This document shows positions 32,642 to 41,019 of a DNA stretch of 44,168 bases, piece after piece. A program made the position numbers and the translations under genes. The stretch's first letter is position 1. Each line of letters begins with the position of its first letter. The notes beneath the pieces were generated by a model. The model was not told the DNA's origin. It saw nothing but the letters and a program-made list of their open reading frames with translations, and did not search any database. This DNA is from an uncultured Cocleimonas sp. (GTDB lineage Bacteria; Pseudomonadota; Gammaproteobacteria; Thiotrichales; Thiotrichaceae), in NCBI RefSeq assembly GCF_947495625.1, contig NZ_CANLZW010000039.1, positions 1 to 44,168 on the forward strand. The letters are read 5' to 3'.

Positions 32642-33280
32642 CTAGTTAGCAGGACTAATATAAAATTCAATCAGTGCCTTTTTGTCTTCATCAGATAATT
32701 TTCTAAAGCGTTTTTTCATGCGTCTAGGCATATAGCGCTCACCTTCGCTAAGCACTTTAAATTGGCTTTGAAGATAGTTTTTCCATTGACCTCGTAGTAT
32801 TGATGCGTCTTCGATATTGTTGGTGCCTTCATCAACATGACAGTTTTCACAGAGATCCATGTGGATTTCTTTTCCTTTTTTCGCAAGGTCCTGATCAAAT
32901 GCTTGTGATGCAGGTTTTGATTTCTGTTTGACTAAAAAAAATGCAATGGCTTCAATTTCGTTTGTCTTCAGTGCTTTGGTTATCTCATTCATGTCTGTTT
33001 CTGTTTTATCACCAGTTGCCGCGCTGTCTTTTAGCTTAATTGGCTTCGATTTTCTATCGCCTGATTTAAACTGATCCATAATGTCGAAAGTCAAAATTGC
33101 TGAAGTCCCTGCAATATTGGGAATTTCTTTGTCTTTGCTGTTGCCATCTTGTTGATGACATTCGCTACACTTTTCTTGAAAAAGCTTTTTACCAATATCC
33201 TCAGTCGTATCAGTCGAAAAAGCTAGTGTGCTTATGCTAAGCATAAATATCAGAAGGTGAAATATTAGGGTAGTACGCAT
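32642..33280 (-). CDS. Periplasmic diheme cytochrome c
   Basis: 212 residues with a signal peptide (about 1-22) and two haem c sites, CSECH (about 38) and CENCH (about 145), each in its own cytochrome c domain (c4-like). Later Met residues (YMPRRMKKRF) may be axial ligands. It is likely a soluble electron carrier to an oxidase or from a dehydrogenase. It ends near a G-tract repeat and follows the MFS gene by 47 bases on the same strand, so they may be cotranscribed. Confidence 0.87.
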   Translation of the reverse strand: MRTTLIFHLLIFMLSISTLAFSTDTTEDIGKKLFQEKCSECHQQDGNSKDKEIPNIAGTSAILTFDIMDQFKSGDRKSKPIKLKDSAATGDKTETDMNEITKALKTNEIEAIAFFLVKQKSKPASQAFDQDLAKKGKEIHMDLCENCHVDEGTNNIEDASILRGQWKNYLQSQFKVLSEGERYMPRRMKKRFRKLSDEDKKALIEFYISPAN

Positions 33281-33327
33281 AAGAATAGTTGGAAGTTAAT
33301 AGATAAAAGTTAAGTAAAAAAGAGCGA

Positions 33328-34518
33328 TTACGTCTCTAAGGCATTATGAGGAATACGTCCCATAATGGTCTCATTTCCAGCTTCTGGATTGCTGGGTACA
33401 TTAAAGGCTAAGAGTAAGGATATTCCCGCAAAAACCGCTCCTACATAAAATACTAAAGAAGGCGAGCTCAACCATAAAGCGCCAAAAATGACAGGGATTA
33501 CAACCGCCGCAATGTGATTAATGGTGAAAGAAACACCAGCTGTTGAAGCAATGTCAGTAGGGTTAGCAATTTTCTGGAAATAGGTTTTTTGCGCAATAGC
33601 CATGGCGAAGAATAAGTGATCTAAAATATACAGACCTACCGCAATATTCGAATTTTCTACCACAGCGTAGCCACAGAACACAGCGATCAAACCAATATAT
33701 TCGAATATTAATGAATTCCTCTCGCCGATTTTAGCGATGAGTCTGCCGATTCTAGGCGCCATAAAAATATTAAAAGCGGAGTTTATAAGGAACAGTATGG
33801 AAATTTCTCCGACACTAAATCCAAACTTTTCTACCATCAAAAATCCTGCAAATACCACGAAGATTTGACGGCGAGCACCACTCATAAATTGCAAGGCGTA
33901 ATACAGCCAGTAGCGTTTTCGTAGAATGAGTTTTTTACTTTGATAGACTTTCTGCGGGAAGTCATCGAAATGATTCCAGCTATAAAAGGCGATAAATAAA
34001 GAAACGCCGCCCCCGACAATGTATATCCATTTGTAATCAAAATGGAAGAATTCGAATAATAACCACACCAGAGAAAATGCCAAAATCGATGCGGCAGCTT
34101 TTGCTGCGATCATTTTGCCCAAAAATTCAGGTGCATCTTTCTTGCTCACCCATTGCAGGGTAAGCGAGTTTTGAATGGTTTCCAGATAGTGGAAGCCCAT
34201 CGACATTAAAATTGTGGTGAGATAAAAGCCAATAGCAGAGGGAAAGAAGCCGGTGAGTAGTGTTCCCAACCCTAGTAAAACCATCGAAACATAAGCCATT
34301 CGCTGTTCGCGAATAAGCAGTAGAACGTAGATAATCGTAAAAGCAAGAAAGCCGGGGATTTCGCGAAGGCTTTGTAAAATACCAATTTCCACACCGGTAA
34401 ATGCAGCACGTTCAATCGCAAAATTATTCAACAGATTTTGCCAGACAGCAAAACTCATCGCTGTACCTGCAGCGATAAGAAGCAGTAATAACTCAGGAGA
34501 GTTCTTAGTGATTTTCAT
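33328..34518 (-). CDS. MFS transporter
   Basis: 396 residues with about 12 membrane helices in two bundles (first starting LLLLLIAAGTAMSFAVW, second near QFMSGARRQIFVVFAGF). The short cytoplasmic loop after helix 6 is basic (QSKKLILRKRYW). It resembles drug or metabolite efflux permeases but I cannot assign a substrate. A small regulator is not adjacent. It precedes the diheme cytochrome gene on the same strand. Confidence 0.85.
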   Translation of the reverse strand: MKITKNSPELLLLLIAAGTAMSFAVWQNLLNNFAIERAAFTGVEIGILQSLREIPGFLAFTIIYVLLLIREQRMAYVSMVLLGLGTLLTGFFPSAIGFYLTTILMSMGFHYLETIQNSLTLQWVSKKDAPEFLGKMIAAKAAASILAFSLVWLLFEFFHFDYKWIYIVGGGVSLFIAFYSWNHFDDFPQKVYQSKKLILRKRYWLYYALQFMSGARRQIFVVFAGFLMVEKFGFSVGEISILFLINSAFNIFMAPRIGRLIAKIGERNSLIFEYIGLIAVFCGYAVVENSNIAVGLYILDHLFFAMAIAQKTYFQKIANPTDIASTAGVSFTINHIAAVVIPVIFGALWLSSPSLVFYVGAVFAGISLLLAFNVPSNPEAGNETIMGRIPHNALET

Positions 34519-34616
34519 GTCTACGTCTTCAACTCTTGTGTCGTTAATTTGCCCCTGGTGTTTGTCAGTTAAAGAAGATAAGTGCCGAATCCCAGGGGTG
34601 AATTAAGCAGTGAAAA

Positions 34617-35189
34617 CTAGTTGGTAAACTGAACCCATGGATACTTTTTGTCGTCTTTCACATGCGACCAGAATAAAACACCAGAATTTCTCCAAGGATC
34701 TAAAATGATTCCATCAGCAACGCCTTTATTTTTAGCCGTCACAACCAATGTACTGTGTTCTCTCCAATAGTTACGTCTAAATGCAACAGCATGGTAGAAC
34801 TGCAAAGACTTCATGGGCTTATTGATTTGTTTACCCATGTCGTGAGTCCATTGGTAACATAATCCACGAGGACGCTTACCATAATTTACCAGTACATTGT
34901 GGTATAGAGGGGGGCTCATAAGTTGGTATCGATTGGCTAAAACTTTTGGGTAAAGAACAGCTTCTCTAGCAACAAACTGGGCTTCACTTTCAACAATATT
35001 TGGTCCTAAAGTCATAATTGCTTGTTTCAGCTCTTGAATTTTTTTGTTGTCATATTCATCAATGGCACTAACAATAGTCCTTCCCTGTTTGTTTACATGC
35101 ACACCTTGGTATTGGATTGATGAACAGGCACTCAAAAGAAGTAAGCTAGTCAGTATCAATGAAAGTTTTAGTGTAAAAAGATTCTTCAT
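34617..35189 (-). CDS. Lipoprotein with Cys-His-Asp pattern, paralogue B
   Basis: About 190 residues. It starts MKNLFTLKLSL with a lipoprotein signal ending LLSACSS (lipobox Cys); an ATG 15 bases upstream is an alternative start. The mature part has AQFVAREAVLYPKVLANRYQL, then RPRGLCYQWTHDM, REHSTLVVTAKNKG and IILDPWRNSG. The order Cys-W, His, Asp-P-W is that of transglutaminase or papain-like folds, so it may be a peptidase or transglutaminase at the outer membrane; this is inference. It lies directly after its tandem paralogue, sharing about half of its conserved blocks. Confidence 0.75.
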   Translation of the reverse strand: MKNLFTLKLSLILTSLLLLSACSSIQYQGVHVNKQGRTIVSAIDEYDNKKIQELKQAIMTLGPNIVESEAQFVAREAVLYPKVLANRYQLMSPPLYHNVLVNYGKRPRGLCYQWTHDMGKQINKPMKSLQFYHAVAFRRNYWREHSTLVVTAKNKGVADGIILDPWRNSGVLFWSHVKDDKKYPWVQFTN

Positions 35190-35204
35190 GGCAGGTAGTA
35201 ACAT

Positions 35205-35837
35205 TTAATTTGTTTCATTATCGTCATTAGTTGGTACGGCGCTAATAACTCTTCTTGTATATTTTTTCCAGTCATATTCAGGATCATCACGTGTTTGGAG
35301 AACTAGGAGATCTCCAGAATTTCTCCATGCATCTAGGATATATGCATTTTCGATCCCTTTTCCTTTGGCTGCCACTGTTAAAACATTGTGTTCATAATTT
35401 CTGCCTTGATTAGCGACAGCACGTTGCAATGTTAAGGTTTTAAAGGTTCTTCCCTCAACAATATGATCAGTCATGTCGCGTGCCCAGTGATAACATAATC
35501 CACGGTCTCTTTTACCTGCATTCACTAGTACATTGTGAGAGTTAGCAGGAGCAATTAACCTGTATTTATTTGCTAAGTGTCGAGGATACAGAACAGCTTC
35601 TCTAGCCACGAAGCTAGCTTCTTCAGGGTCAATATTTGGCCCTAATCCCATAATTGTTTCAGTCACTATTTGTATTTTAAACTCAGTGGTTGAGTCAATT
35701 GCTGAAATCTTTGTTCTACGATTTTCAGCATCAAAGCTAACTTCGTCATAACGAATATCTTTAACGATCGGACTCATAGAGCATGCAGACAGAAGCATGG
35801 TAGATATGAGGAATAGGGCTGATAGTATACGTTTCAT
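35205..35837 (-). CDS. Lipoprotein with Cys-His-Asp pattern, paralogue A
   Basis: 210 residues with a lipoprotein signal (LISTMLLSACSM). Blocks shared with the next gene are SFVAREAVLYPRHLANKYRL, HNVLVNAGKRDRGLCYHW, YEHNVLTVAAKGKG and YILDAWRNSGD. Cys, His and Asp keep the same order and spacing in both copies, which supports a catalytic triad. The gene ends at 35205, touching the next start, so the pair is a duplicated two-gene unit downstream of ubiG. Function unknown. Confidence 0.78.
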   Translation of the reverse strand: MKRILSALFLISTMLLSACSMSPIVKDIRYDEVSFDAENRRTKISAIDSTTEFKIQIVTETIMGLGPNIDPEEASFVAREAVLYPRHLANKYRLIAPANSHNVLVNAGKRDRGLCYHWARDMTDHIVEGRTFKTLTLQRAVANQGRNYEHNVLTVAAKGKGIENAYILDAWRNSGDLLVLQTRDDPEYDWKKYTRRVISAVPTNDDNETN

Positions 35838-35861
35838 AATGAGTAATAACTTATTTAAAAT

Positions 35862-36644
35862 TTAGTTTTTAGGTTTGGTAAAATGCATCAAATAGTTCAC
35901 GCTAACGTCACTATTTAACTTATAACTTTGAAGCAATGGGTTATACGTCATACCCTTTATGTTTTCAAGTTGCAGGCCAGACTTTCTAGCCCATGCCTCA
36001 AGCTCTGAAGGTTGTATGAATTTAGCATACTCATGAGTACCTTTTGGGAGCATATTCAATACGTATTCTGCGCCTAAAATTGCAAATGCAAATGACTTCG
36101 GATTTCGGTTAATCGTAGAAAAGAAAACACTTCCTCCCGGTTTAACCAAATCTGCACAGGCTTGGATTATCGATCCTGGGTCTGGTACGTGTTCAAGCAT
36201 TTCCATACAGCTTACGACATCAAATTGCCCCGTCTGTTCCTTAGCAAGTTCTTCTACAGGGATTTTTTGGTATTTAATATTCTCAATCCCTGTTTCTAAA
36301 GCATGTAACTCAGCCACAGAAAGCGGGGCCTGGCCCATATCTATTCCCAGAGTGTCAGCTCCACGAAGTGCCATGCTTTCAGACAGTATTCCTCCGCCAC
36401 AACCCACATCAATAACTTTTTTGTCTTTTATACCGCCTGAATGTTGCTCAATATAATTTAATCTTAGTGGGTTAATATCATGCAAAGGTTTGAATTCACT
36501 GTCTCTATCCCACCAGCGGTGTGCCAAATCCTCGAACTTTTTTATTTCGTTAGGATCAACATTCACAGACTTGCTTGAGGGTTGGGTGGCATTAGAATTA
36601 TTTAGTTCATTTTTTTTCGCTGTAGCTTGCATGGCAATACACAT
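35862..36644 (-). CDS. ubiG: Ubiquinone biosynthesis O-methyltransferase
   Basis: 260 residues. The SAM-dependent class I fold shows [20 protein letters not shown], the SAM loop [28 protein letters not shown] and [20 protein letters not shown], which identify UbiG. It carries out both O-methylations in ubiquinone synthesis. The first 25 residues are Asn/Ser-rich and longer than in E. coli; a second ATG four codons in is equally possible. The lipoprotein pair follows it on the same strand after 24 bases. Confidence 0.95.
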   Translation of the reverse strand: MCIAMQATAKKNELNNSNATQPSSKSVNVDPNEIKKFEDLAHRWWDRDSEFKPLHDINPLRLNYIEQHSGGIKDKKVIDVGCGGGILSESMALRGADTLGIDMGQAPLSVAELHALETGIENIKYQKIPVEELAKEQTGQFDVVSCMEMLEHVPDPGSIIQACADLVKPGGSVFFSTINRNPKSFAFAILGAEYVLNMLPKGTHEYAKFIQPSELEAWARKSGLQLENIKGMTYNPLLQSYKLNSDVSVNYLMHFTKPKN

Positions 36645-36728
36645 GATTTGAATAGTTAATTTACGTTATTATATCGAAAATGGATTCACAACTGCGAAAT
36701 AAATATCGAGGTTTTATCAAGGTCTGCA

Positions 36729-37301
36729 ATGTTTAAATATTTCTTTGGAATAGTTGCCGTACAAATTGCAACAGTTGCGCTGGTATTACTCGCTCCTGAA
36801 TTAGAAGGAATAGGGTGGTTGCGATTGCTGATTCCGTTATTAGTGGTCGGTTTTTTTACCGCCTTTTGGTTTAACTCAATCGCATCACATAAAAGTAAAG
36901 ATGAAGTTTTTGAGGCGAAAGCTCAGCATGCTCGTGAAAGAGAAAAAATTCAGCTGAACGCTGAGCGCGCTAAAACCAAGTTGGTGCAAAAAACGCAGCA
37001 GCAAATTGCCAAAGAAGCCAAAATCACCCACAGCAAAGCCAACTTTAAAGTAGGGGCAGCATTTGCCGGTACCATAGGCGCAGGTGCTTTGATGCTATTA
37101 ACGGAATTACTGACCATGGGCTTATTAACAATTAGCACGGCTGGTGGTGCACTGGGCGGCTATGTAATGCGGGCCAGAAAAGAAACTAAATTATTAAAAC
37201 AGATCAACCAGAATAATGACAATCAAGCAGGCAATAACATACTGAAAAAACCCGTAAAAACCATACCCAAACCAAAAGTTAAATCAACGCCAAAAAAGTA
37301 A
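36729..37301 (+). CDS. Membrane protein with coiled coil, unknown
   Basis: 190 residues: two N-terminal helices (about 3-22 and 31-49), a charged coiled coil (about 56-100, REREKIQLNAERAKTKLVQK), a Gly/Ala-rich hydrophobic hairpin (about 108-146) and a Lys/Pro-rich tail (KPVKTIPKPKVKSTPKK). The AAGG ribosome binding site is well placed. I do not recognise the family. It is divergent from ubiG. A 10-base match to the G-tract word at 37047 is probably accidental. Confidence 0.72.
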   Translation: MFKYFFGIVAVQIATVALVLLAPELEGIGWLRLLIPLLVVGFFTAFWFNSIASHKSKDEVFEAKAQHAREREKIQLNAERAKTKLVQKTQQQIAKEAKITHSKANFKVGAAFAGTIGAGALMLLTELLTMGLLTISTAGGALGGYVMRARKETKLLKQINQNNDNQAGNNILKKPVKTIPKPKVKSTPKK

Positions 37302-37312
37302 TTAGCCATACT

Positions 37313-37374
37313 CCTACTTTGAATGATATTACGTTTTTGTTTTTTAAAAACGTAAATAGAATTTATGCAGAGCT
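37313..37374 (-). repeat. Hairpin repeat element, copy B
   Basis: Reverse complement of copy A (3364-3426), with stem TTACGTTTTT/AAAAACGTAA (37329-37338 and 37346-37355). Relative to copy A one A-T pair has become G-C on both arms at once, so the stem is conserved. It lies between convergent genes and may end transcripts. Confidence 0.8.
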
Positions 37375-37416
37375 GAAGGCTTTTTTTTAAGTGGCTTTTA
37401 ACAAATTAACCAGATA

Positions 37417-38001
37417 TCACTTCAGGTTTTGTAATTGCTTGTCATGAATCTTGCTTAAAACGAGTATGCAGACAATCGCTCCTATCAGTGCTAAAAACAT
37501 ATCTGATTGAGTATCCCACTCATAACCTTGCGTACCTAAAAAGGCGACTGCATCATCACCACTTGCAACAGCAACCCACCACTCTATCAGTTCATAAAAT
37601 GCGCTAAATGCCAAGGTGACTGAAATGATAAACGTATTTAACCAGGCTTTACCGTTAACGGCATTTTTACGAATCAATATTTCTCTGGCGAGTAGAGCGG
37701 GTACAAAACCCTGGAATAAATGACCTACTTTGTCGTAATTGTTTCGTTCGGCACCAAATAGACCATCAAACAATGGAACTTCAGCATAGGTGTAATGTCC
37801 ACCTATCATCAACACAATACAATGTAGCAAAATGAAAAAATACAGTATGGATGTTAAGTGAAAAGTCTTGAAGGTATACAGCAATAAGCCCGCGCCAATG
37901 ATGGCTGGCGACACTTCCAGAAACCAGGTGAGTGTATCTTTGGGGTTAATTCCCGACCAGATTAAAACCACTAAAAATATTAAACCCCATGCGTACTTCA
38001 T
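37417..38001 (-). CDS. DUF2238 / YjdF-like membrane protein
   Basis: About 194 residues with five or six membrane helices. HYTYAEVPLFD, YDKVGHLFQGFVPALLARE and ELIEWWVA with GYEWDTQSDM are the conserved phrases of the YjdF/DUF2238 family, whose function is unknown. I start at MKYAWGL (38001), with AAGGATAAAGAG upstream, rather than at the open frame start inside the MFS gene. It follows the MFS gene by 19 bases on the same strand, suggesting one transcript. Confidence 0.85.
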   Translation of the reverse strand: MKYAWGLIFLVVLIWSGINPKDTLTWFLEVSPAIIGAGLLLYTFKTFHLTSILYFFILLHCIVLMIGGHYTYAEVPLFDGLFGAERNNYDKVGHLFQGFVPALLAREILIRKNAVNGKAWLNTFIISVTLAFSAFYELIEWWVAVASGDDAVAFLGTQGYEWDTQSDMFLALIGAIVCILVLSKIHDKQLQNLK

Positions 38002-38020
38002 ACTCTTTATCCTTAACGTC

Positions 38021-39193
38021 TTAATGTTTTTTTCTGATTTGCAGTATAACAATTAACACCATGCCGATACCCATAACAACAGATGCAAAAATCAACGGCA
38101 TCGAATAATTTCCTGTTGTTTCTGCAATCATTCCTGCCATGGCAGGTGCAACTACTTGCGCGATACCATAACTCAAGGTTAATTTTCCCATGGGTTTAGC
38201 AGGTTTGGTAGGGTAAAACTTGCCAACCATGGTCAGCAGTAAACTCACGATGCCCACGAAGGTTAATCCAAAGAAAAAACCGCTGAGTAAAACACCCGAT
38301 AAGCTATGACTAAAAACCGGAATAATAATACCAACAATATTAATGCCATAAGCCCAGAACAATGCCTTTAACTCGCCGACTTTTCGGGCAATTCGATCCC
38401 ATAAAATAGCGGCTGGTGCCGCCGCGATACCAGTGACTAGCCAGACTAGCGAACCTTTGCCTGCCAATTCAGGCTGATGATCGACAATGGCGACCAGAAA
38501 TGTAGCGCTGATAACATAACCGATACCGGCACAGAAATAAGCCACGTACAAAATCAACATCCAGCTTTTTTCTGGTGGCGTGTCCAATAGCGTTCCGCCA
38601 GTTGTGGTCTGATGATGATTCACCGGCTTTGGCAACCAGCGCCATGCGGGAATAGCAATAACTACTGCAATCGCTGAATAGACATACCACTGTTGCGCCC
38701 AATCAAGCTTGTTTAGCATCATCATCGAGAGTATCGCGGTAAGGCTTATGCCAAGTCCGATGCCAGCGAAATGTATGCCCAGTTCGGGCTTGTGTCCGTG
38801 GCGGATCATCCAGTTAAGAATCAATCCGGTTCCCACTAATAAACATGCCGCACTGCTCAAACCACCAATAAAACGCATGATTGACCAGACGATGTAATTG
38901 TCGGTAACTCCCATACCTACAGTAGAAAGGACTGCGACAATCAGCCCCACTCGATAAAGTACGTCTTTGAGTTTGAGGTCACTGATTGAGGCAGCGATAA
39001 TCGCCCCCAGCATATAACCCAGATAGTTAATGGTGGCGAGCCAGCCACCGCTGGCATCATTCAAATATGTCTCATTAATCATCACCGGCAATAAGGGCGT
39101 GTATGAAAAACGCGAAATACCCATCGCTAAAATAAGGCTAAATAGCCCCGCAAACATCACTTTTAACGGATGATCTGTTTTACTATTTGGCAT
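38021..39193 (-). CDS. YbfB/YjiJ-family MFS transporter
   Basis: 390 residues with 12 membrane helices. The opening GLFSLILAMGISRFSYTPLL and the phrase IHFAGIGLGISLTAIL mark the YbfB/YjiJ branch of the major facilitator superfamily. The substrate is unknown. It lies between the alpha/beta hydrolase gene and the YjdF-like gene on the same strand. Its first residues (KTDHPLK) resemble those of the upstream hydrolase (KTDHPFK), which may be coincidence. Confidence 0.87.
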   Translation of the reverse strand: MPNSKTDHPLKVMFAGLFSLILAMGISRFSYTPLLPVMINETYLNDASGGWLATINYLGYMLGAIIAASISDLKLKDVLYRVGLIVAVLSTVGMGVTDNYIVWSIMRFIGGLSSAACLLVGTGLILNWMIRHGHKPELGIHFAGIGLGISLTAILSMMMLNKLDWAQQWYVYSAIAVVIAIPAWRWLPKPVNHHQTTTGGTLLDTPPEKSWMLILYVAYFCAGIGYVISATFLVAIVDHQPELAGKGSLVWLVTGIAAAPAAILWDRIARKVGELKALFWAYGINIVGIIIPVFSHSLSGVLLSGFFFGLTFVGIVSLLLTMVGKFYPTKPAKPMGKLTLSYGIAQVVAPAMAGMIAETTGNYSMPLIFASVVMGIGMVLIVILQIRKKH

Positions 39194-39250
39194 ATAAGAA
39201 AGGGGATTCCTGTCGCGGGTTTGGTTTTTTGCAGATCTTTTAACGAATAA

Positions 39251-40147
39251 TTACTGCGTAATAAAATCTACAGTCGTGTCGATGACTTCTTTGTTGAGTA
39301 AAATTTTACGATGACCAAAACCAGACGTGATGAGCTTTTTTGCCTGTGGTTGACTTTTGTGCAGTGGTAACACTTCTTCTATTGGAACTTCGTGATCTTG
39401 ATCGTCATGGATCAATAGTAGTTCACTGTCGCAACTTTTGATGGTTTCTAGCGGAGAAATTTCATTCCAGTCCCATCCGACGTGATATTCATGGGCAAAC
39501 TTTTTTAATGCGACTTGTTGCATGGCATCCAGAGTAGATTGCCTTAAAGAGAAAAGATCGCCAAAGATTTCGAGGATAAATTCGACGCCAGAGAAGGTAC
39601 TTATCAACACCACTTTGGGTGTTTTAACACCAAACTTATCTATCGACAATAGTGTGGTTCCAGTGCCAAAAGAGTGAGCAATGATAGCCTCTACCGGACC
39701 TTCCTGCTTAATTACTTCAGCAATTATCGACGCGCCATCCAGCATGTTTGAGTGTTTGCCCGTTGAGTCACCATGTCCCGGGATCTCGAAGCCAACAACG
39801 CGATAACCTGCTGCAACCAAGGGTTCGATAAATCCCATTAGCTGAGAACTTCTACCACCCCAGCCATGCGCTAGCAGAATTGTTGGGCCTTCTCCCCAGC
39901 TACGCACAGAAATCTGTCGGTCTTTGATGTTTATGAAATGCAATTTGGCACTTTCACGAATGGCTTTCTCACGTCGAGGAATAATGACTTTAGGTGGCGT
40001 CATAAAGAGCCGTAAGGCTAATTTTCCGGCCAGAGTGGGGGAAATAGCACCAACTATTTTGAATACATAAGTGGTCAAACTAAAAAATGCCTTCATGGAG
40101 AAGGGCATATTTGAGCTTTTAAAAGGGTGATCCGTCTTCTTGGTCAT
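39251..40147 (-). CDS. Alpha/beta hydrolase
   Basis: 298 residues. After about 60 N-terminal residues with a hydrophobic stretch comes the hydrolase fold: ILLAHGWGGRSSQ (oxyanion loop), VGFEIPGHGDSTG, the nucleophile elbow IIAHSFGTG, LLIHDDQDHEVPIEE (acid) and FGHRKIL (His). The elbow has Ala in place of the first Gly of GxSxG. It is probably an esterase or lipase-like enzyme; the substrate is unknown. It is on the same strand as the MFS and YjdF-like genes, 57 bases upstream. Confidence 0.86.
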   Translation of the reverse strand: MTKKTDHPFKSSNMPFSMKAFFSLTTYVFKIVGAISPTLAGKLALRLFMTPPKVIIPRREKAIRESAKLHFINIKDRQISVRSWGEGPTILLAHGWGGRSSQLMGFIEPLVAAGYRVVGFEIPGHGDSTGKHSNMLDGASIIAEVIKQEGPVEAIIAHSFGTGTTLLSIDKFGVKTPKVVLISTFSGVEFILEIFGDLFSLRQSTLDAMQQVALKKFAHEYHVGWDWNEISPLETIKSCDSELLLIHDDQDHEVPIEEVLPLHKSQPQAKKLITSGFGHRKILLNKEVIDTTVDFITQ

Positions 40148-40365
40148 GCGCAGCTTCTTCTTTTTTAATTATTTGAGAGTATTTAGAGGTAAAATTTTGA
40201 GGGTATTTAAGGGGAGCTAATAATAGACTCAAATCATTATATGTAAACTAAATACTAAACTGATTTAGTATCTAACTGCTATATATCATTAAAAGACACT
40301 GTATTACCACTACGGCACTAGCTTTCAAGCCCGATAGCGTTCTATTTAGAGGGAAGATAGATCAA

Positions 40366-40908
40366 TCAATCAAGACTTCTCATGCTATTAATTTTTAAAA
40401 TAGATTCTTTGACTATTTCACTGATGCTCTTTTCTATGGAAACTGTGAATGCTATTTCATCATCCTCAGGTATTTCAAGGGTGTCTAGTTGACCATCGAG
40501 TAGACTGGAGGGCATGTAATGGTTTGCTCGGGAATTCATCCTTTTTAACAGTGTTTCTCGGCTTCCATGCAGATAGATATAGAGTATGGGAACGCCAGAT
40601 GACGTTGACAGGCGTTCACGATAAGCACGTGTCAACGCAGAACAACTTAATATTACACCACTATTATCGTTGTTTTTTATGCGGATCGCTTCACCTAAGG
40701 CATCAAGCCAAGGCCAGCGATCTTCATCGGTTAAGCCGATTCCGTTAGACATTTTTTCTATATTTGAAGCAGGGTGGAAATCATCTCCTTCAAAAAAAGG
40801 TAATTGCAGCTGGGATGCTATTTTTTTAGCGATGGTGGATTTTCCACAGCCACAAACTCCCATAGCTACAACGACTGGTTTGTTATTAAAAAAATGCGCT
40901 GATTCCAT
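40366..40908 (-). CDS. gntK: Gluconokinase
   Basis: About 180 residues. The P-loop VAMGVCGCGKSTIAKK, FFEGDDFHPASNIEKMSNG and GLTDEDRWPWLDALGEAI are diagnostic of GntK, which phosphorylates gluconate to 6-phosphogluconate. The start is uncertain: MESAHFF (40908) fits the usual length, while ATGs at 40929 and 40956 would add up to 16 residues; none has a strong ribosome binding site. No gluconate permease, dehydratase or regulator is nearby. Confidence 0.92.
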   Translation of the reverse strand: MESAHFFNNKPVVVAMGVCGCGKSTIAKKIASQLQLPFFEGDDFHPASNIEKMSNGIGLTDEDRWPWLDALGEAIRIKNNDNSGVILSCSALTRAYRERLSTSSGVPILYIYLHGSRETLLKRMNSRANHYMPSSLLDGQLDTLEIPEDDEIAFTVSIEKSISEIVKESILKINSMRSLD

Positions 40909-41019
40909 AGTTAAAATACCAAAGCTCATAAAAAAGCAGTTAATCTTATACATCAAATAGATATTTAAGTATCTGATAGAATATTCTTCTGTTTTTCTTA
41001 AATGGCTATTTAACGCTTC

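Noticed and set aside
34908-34916. G6 tract in lipoprotein paralogue B (SPP codons)
   Set aside because: Flanks (TAGAG, CTCAT) do not match the repeat.
37047-37056. AAAGTAGGGG match to the G-tract word in the coiled-coil membrane protein gene
   Set aside because: Only ten bases match, no G6 tract and no GTGAC; the codons fit the protein (KVGAAF), so chance is likely.
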